Assembly: GCA_003153875.1 (NCBI GenBank)
Contig: PMBY01000459.1
Coordinates: forward strand, 1,270-23,152
Reading direction: 5' to 3'
Length of the DNA: 21,883 nucleotides
Origin: Myxococcales bacterium
Lineage (GTDB): Bacteria; Myxococcota; Polyangia; Fen-1088
The first letter of the stretch is position 1. Every line of letters starts with the position of its first letter. Of this stretch, positions 20,980-21,883 are shown piece by piece. The position numbers and the translations under genes are program-made. The notes under the pieces are model-generated. The model was given only the letters and a program-made list of their open reading frames with translations. It was not told the origin of the DNA and did no database searches.

Positions 20980-21883
20980 GAGCGCTCGCCGCCATCATCC
21001 CCCTCGCGTTCGGCGCGCTTCGGCGCAACCTTATGCGCTCCTTGCTGACCTCGCTGGGCGTAATCATCGGCGTGGGCGCACTCATCGTGACCGTGGCGTC
21101 GGGCGAGGGCTCCAAGGCCGTGTTGATGGAGCAGCTGGCGACGTTGGGAACCAATCTCTTGATCGTGCTCCCCGGATCGAGCACTTCCGGTGGGGCGCGC
21201 GGTGGGCCCGGCAGCGGCAAGCCACTCACCCACGCCGACCTCCTCGCCATCACGAAGGGGGCGAGCGCGGCTGGCTACGCCGCACCGCTGGACCGAACCG
21301 TGGTGCAAGTCGTGCTCGACAACCAAAACTGGCTCACCACGGTCTACGGATCCACGCCCGACTTCTTTGCCATCCGCGAATGGTCCATTGCGCGGGGGCG
21401 GTTCTTCAACAGCAGCGAGTCCGACTCGGGCGCCAAGGTTTGCGTGTTCGGGCAAACCGTGGCTAAACAGCTCTTCGGCTCCAGCGAACCGCTGGGCCAA
21501 GTGGTTCGTGTGAAGTCGATGCCTTGCCAGGTGGTCGGCGTTCTGGTGAGCAAGGGACAGTCTTCACAGGGACAGGATCAAGACGATCTGGTGGTGATGC
21601 CCTGGGTGACCTACAAGTCCCGCATGATGAGCCAGGACCGTATTCATGTCGGCAGCATTCTGGTCTCGGCCATCTCGCCCGACGAGGTATCGCACGCGCA
21701 GACGCAAGTGATCGGCATCCTCCGTCAACAGCATCGCCAATCGGATGGCCAACTAGACGACTTCACCGTGCGCAACCTGGCGGACCTCGCTGCCACCCAG
21801 GAGAAGGCGGCCGACGCCCAGACCGGAATGCTCCGCAACGTCGCCGCCGTGTCCTTGCTGGTGGGCGGGATCGGGATCATGAA
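20976..21883 (+). CDS. MacB-like ABC permease, cut by the window edge
   Basis: An open frame of 302 codons running off the right edge. It begins at a TTG overlapping the ATPase stop by 4 bases (TTGA) and reads [19 protein letters not shown], then LMRSLLTSLGVIIGVGALIVTVA (first transmembrane helix, about residues 24-42) and MEQLATLGTNLLIVLPG. A large periplasmic MacB-PCD-like domain follows (YGSTPDFFAIREWSIARGRFF, FGSSEPLGQVVRV, VVGVLVSKG), and then the approach to helix 2 (AAVSLLVGGIGIM). This is the FtsX/MacB permease arrangement with the ATPase as a separate gene. The three missing C-terminal helices must lie beyond 21883. Confidence 0.93.
   Translation, partial: MRALAAIIPLAFGALRRNLMRSLLTSLGVIIGVGALIVTVASGEGSKAVLMEQLATLGTNLLIVLPGSSTSGGARGGPGSGKPLTHADLLAITKGASAAGYAAPLDRTVVQVVLDNQNWLTTVYGSTPDFFAIREWSIARGRFFNSSESDSGAKVCVFGQTVAKQLFGSSEPLGQVVRVKSMPCQVVGVLVSKGQSSQGQDQDDLVVMPWVTYKSRMMSQDRIHVGSILVSAISPDEVSHAQTQVIGILRQQHRQSDGQLDDFTVRNLADLAATQEKAADAQTGMLRNVAAVSLLVGGIGIM

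Overview
The window is a GC-rich, gene-dense stretch of about 21.9 kb. The gene content suggests a Myxococcota-type (formerly deltaproteobacterial) bacterium: a Pkn-type Ser/Thr kinase with a C-terminal membrane segment, lipoproteins with Asp/Ala-rich linkers, DUF4398/OmpA lipoproteins, a TSP3-OmpA barrel and pervasive sigma54 promoters. Taxonomy is an inference; no rRNA or marker gene is present. I see no tRNA, rRNA, CRISPR, transposase or integrase.

Layout. (1) 111-2966, minus: YihY/BrkB membrane protein, PAP2 phosphatase and diacylglycerol-kinase-like lipid kinase. (2) 3100-4588, plus: a DUF1003 membrane protein, then a separately promoted outer-membrane barrel protein. (3) 4600-6036, minus: CsbD, DUF3309 and an outer-membrane protein. 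(4) 6271-9637, minus: a 38-codon leader ORF, pirin, SPFH/stomatin and a Ser/Thr kinase. (5) 9810-12273, minus: a 70-aa unknown, a coiled-coil protein, a DUF4398 lipoprotein, a DUF4398-OmpA lipoprotein and a coiled-coil lipoprotein. (6) 12587-15050, minus: OmpA barrel and DUF3494 ice-binding-like lipoprotein. (7) 15382-15639, plus: small Trp-rich membrane protein. (8) 15648-16805, minus: 93-aa unknown, small membrane protein and C39-like cysteine peptidase lipoprotein. (9) 17170-17865, plus: secreted Pro/Trp/Gly-Arg-rich protein. (10) 17973-18611, minus: GrpE. (11) 18933 to the right edge, plus: MacA-like adaptor, MacB-like ATPase and a truncated MacB-like permease.

The main observation is regulatory. 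Eleven of the twelve transcription units begin with a good sigma54 (RpoN) promoter with exact GG-N10-GC spacing. Seven intergenic regions also carry a related upstream element, a TGA-N12/13-TCA core (shortened in one copy) with AT-rich flanks. In six of them its centre lies about 80-84 bp upstream of the -24 box; in the grpE copy it is about 20 bp (two helical turns) closer. Three of these elements sit between divergent sigma54 promoters and could serve both. This looks like one compact sigma54 regulon for the cell envelope and general stress (lipid turnover, outer-membrane and peptidoglycan-anchored proteins, membrane-domain scaffold, export, chaperone cofactor), run by one enhancer-binding protein that is not encoded here. 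The Ser/Thr kinase lies inside the regulon and could feed back on an FHA-type activator; that link is speculative.
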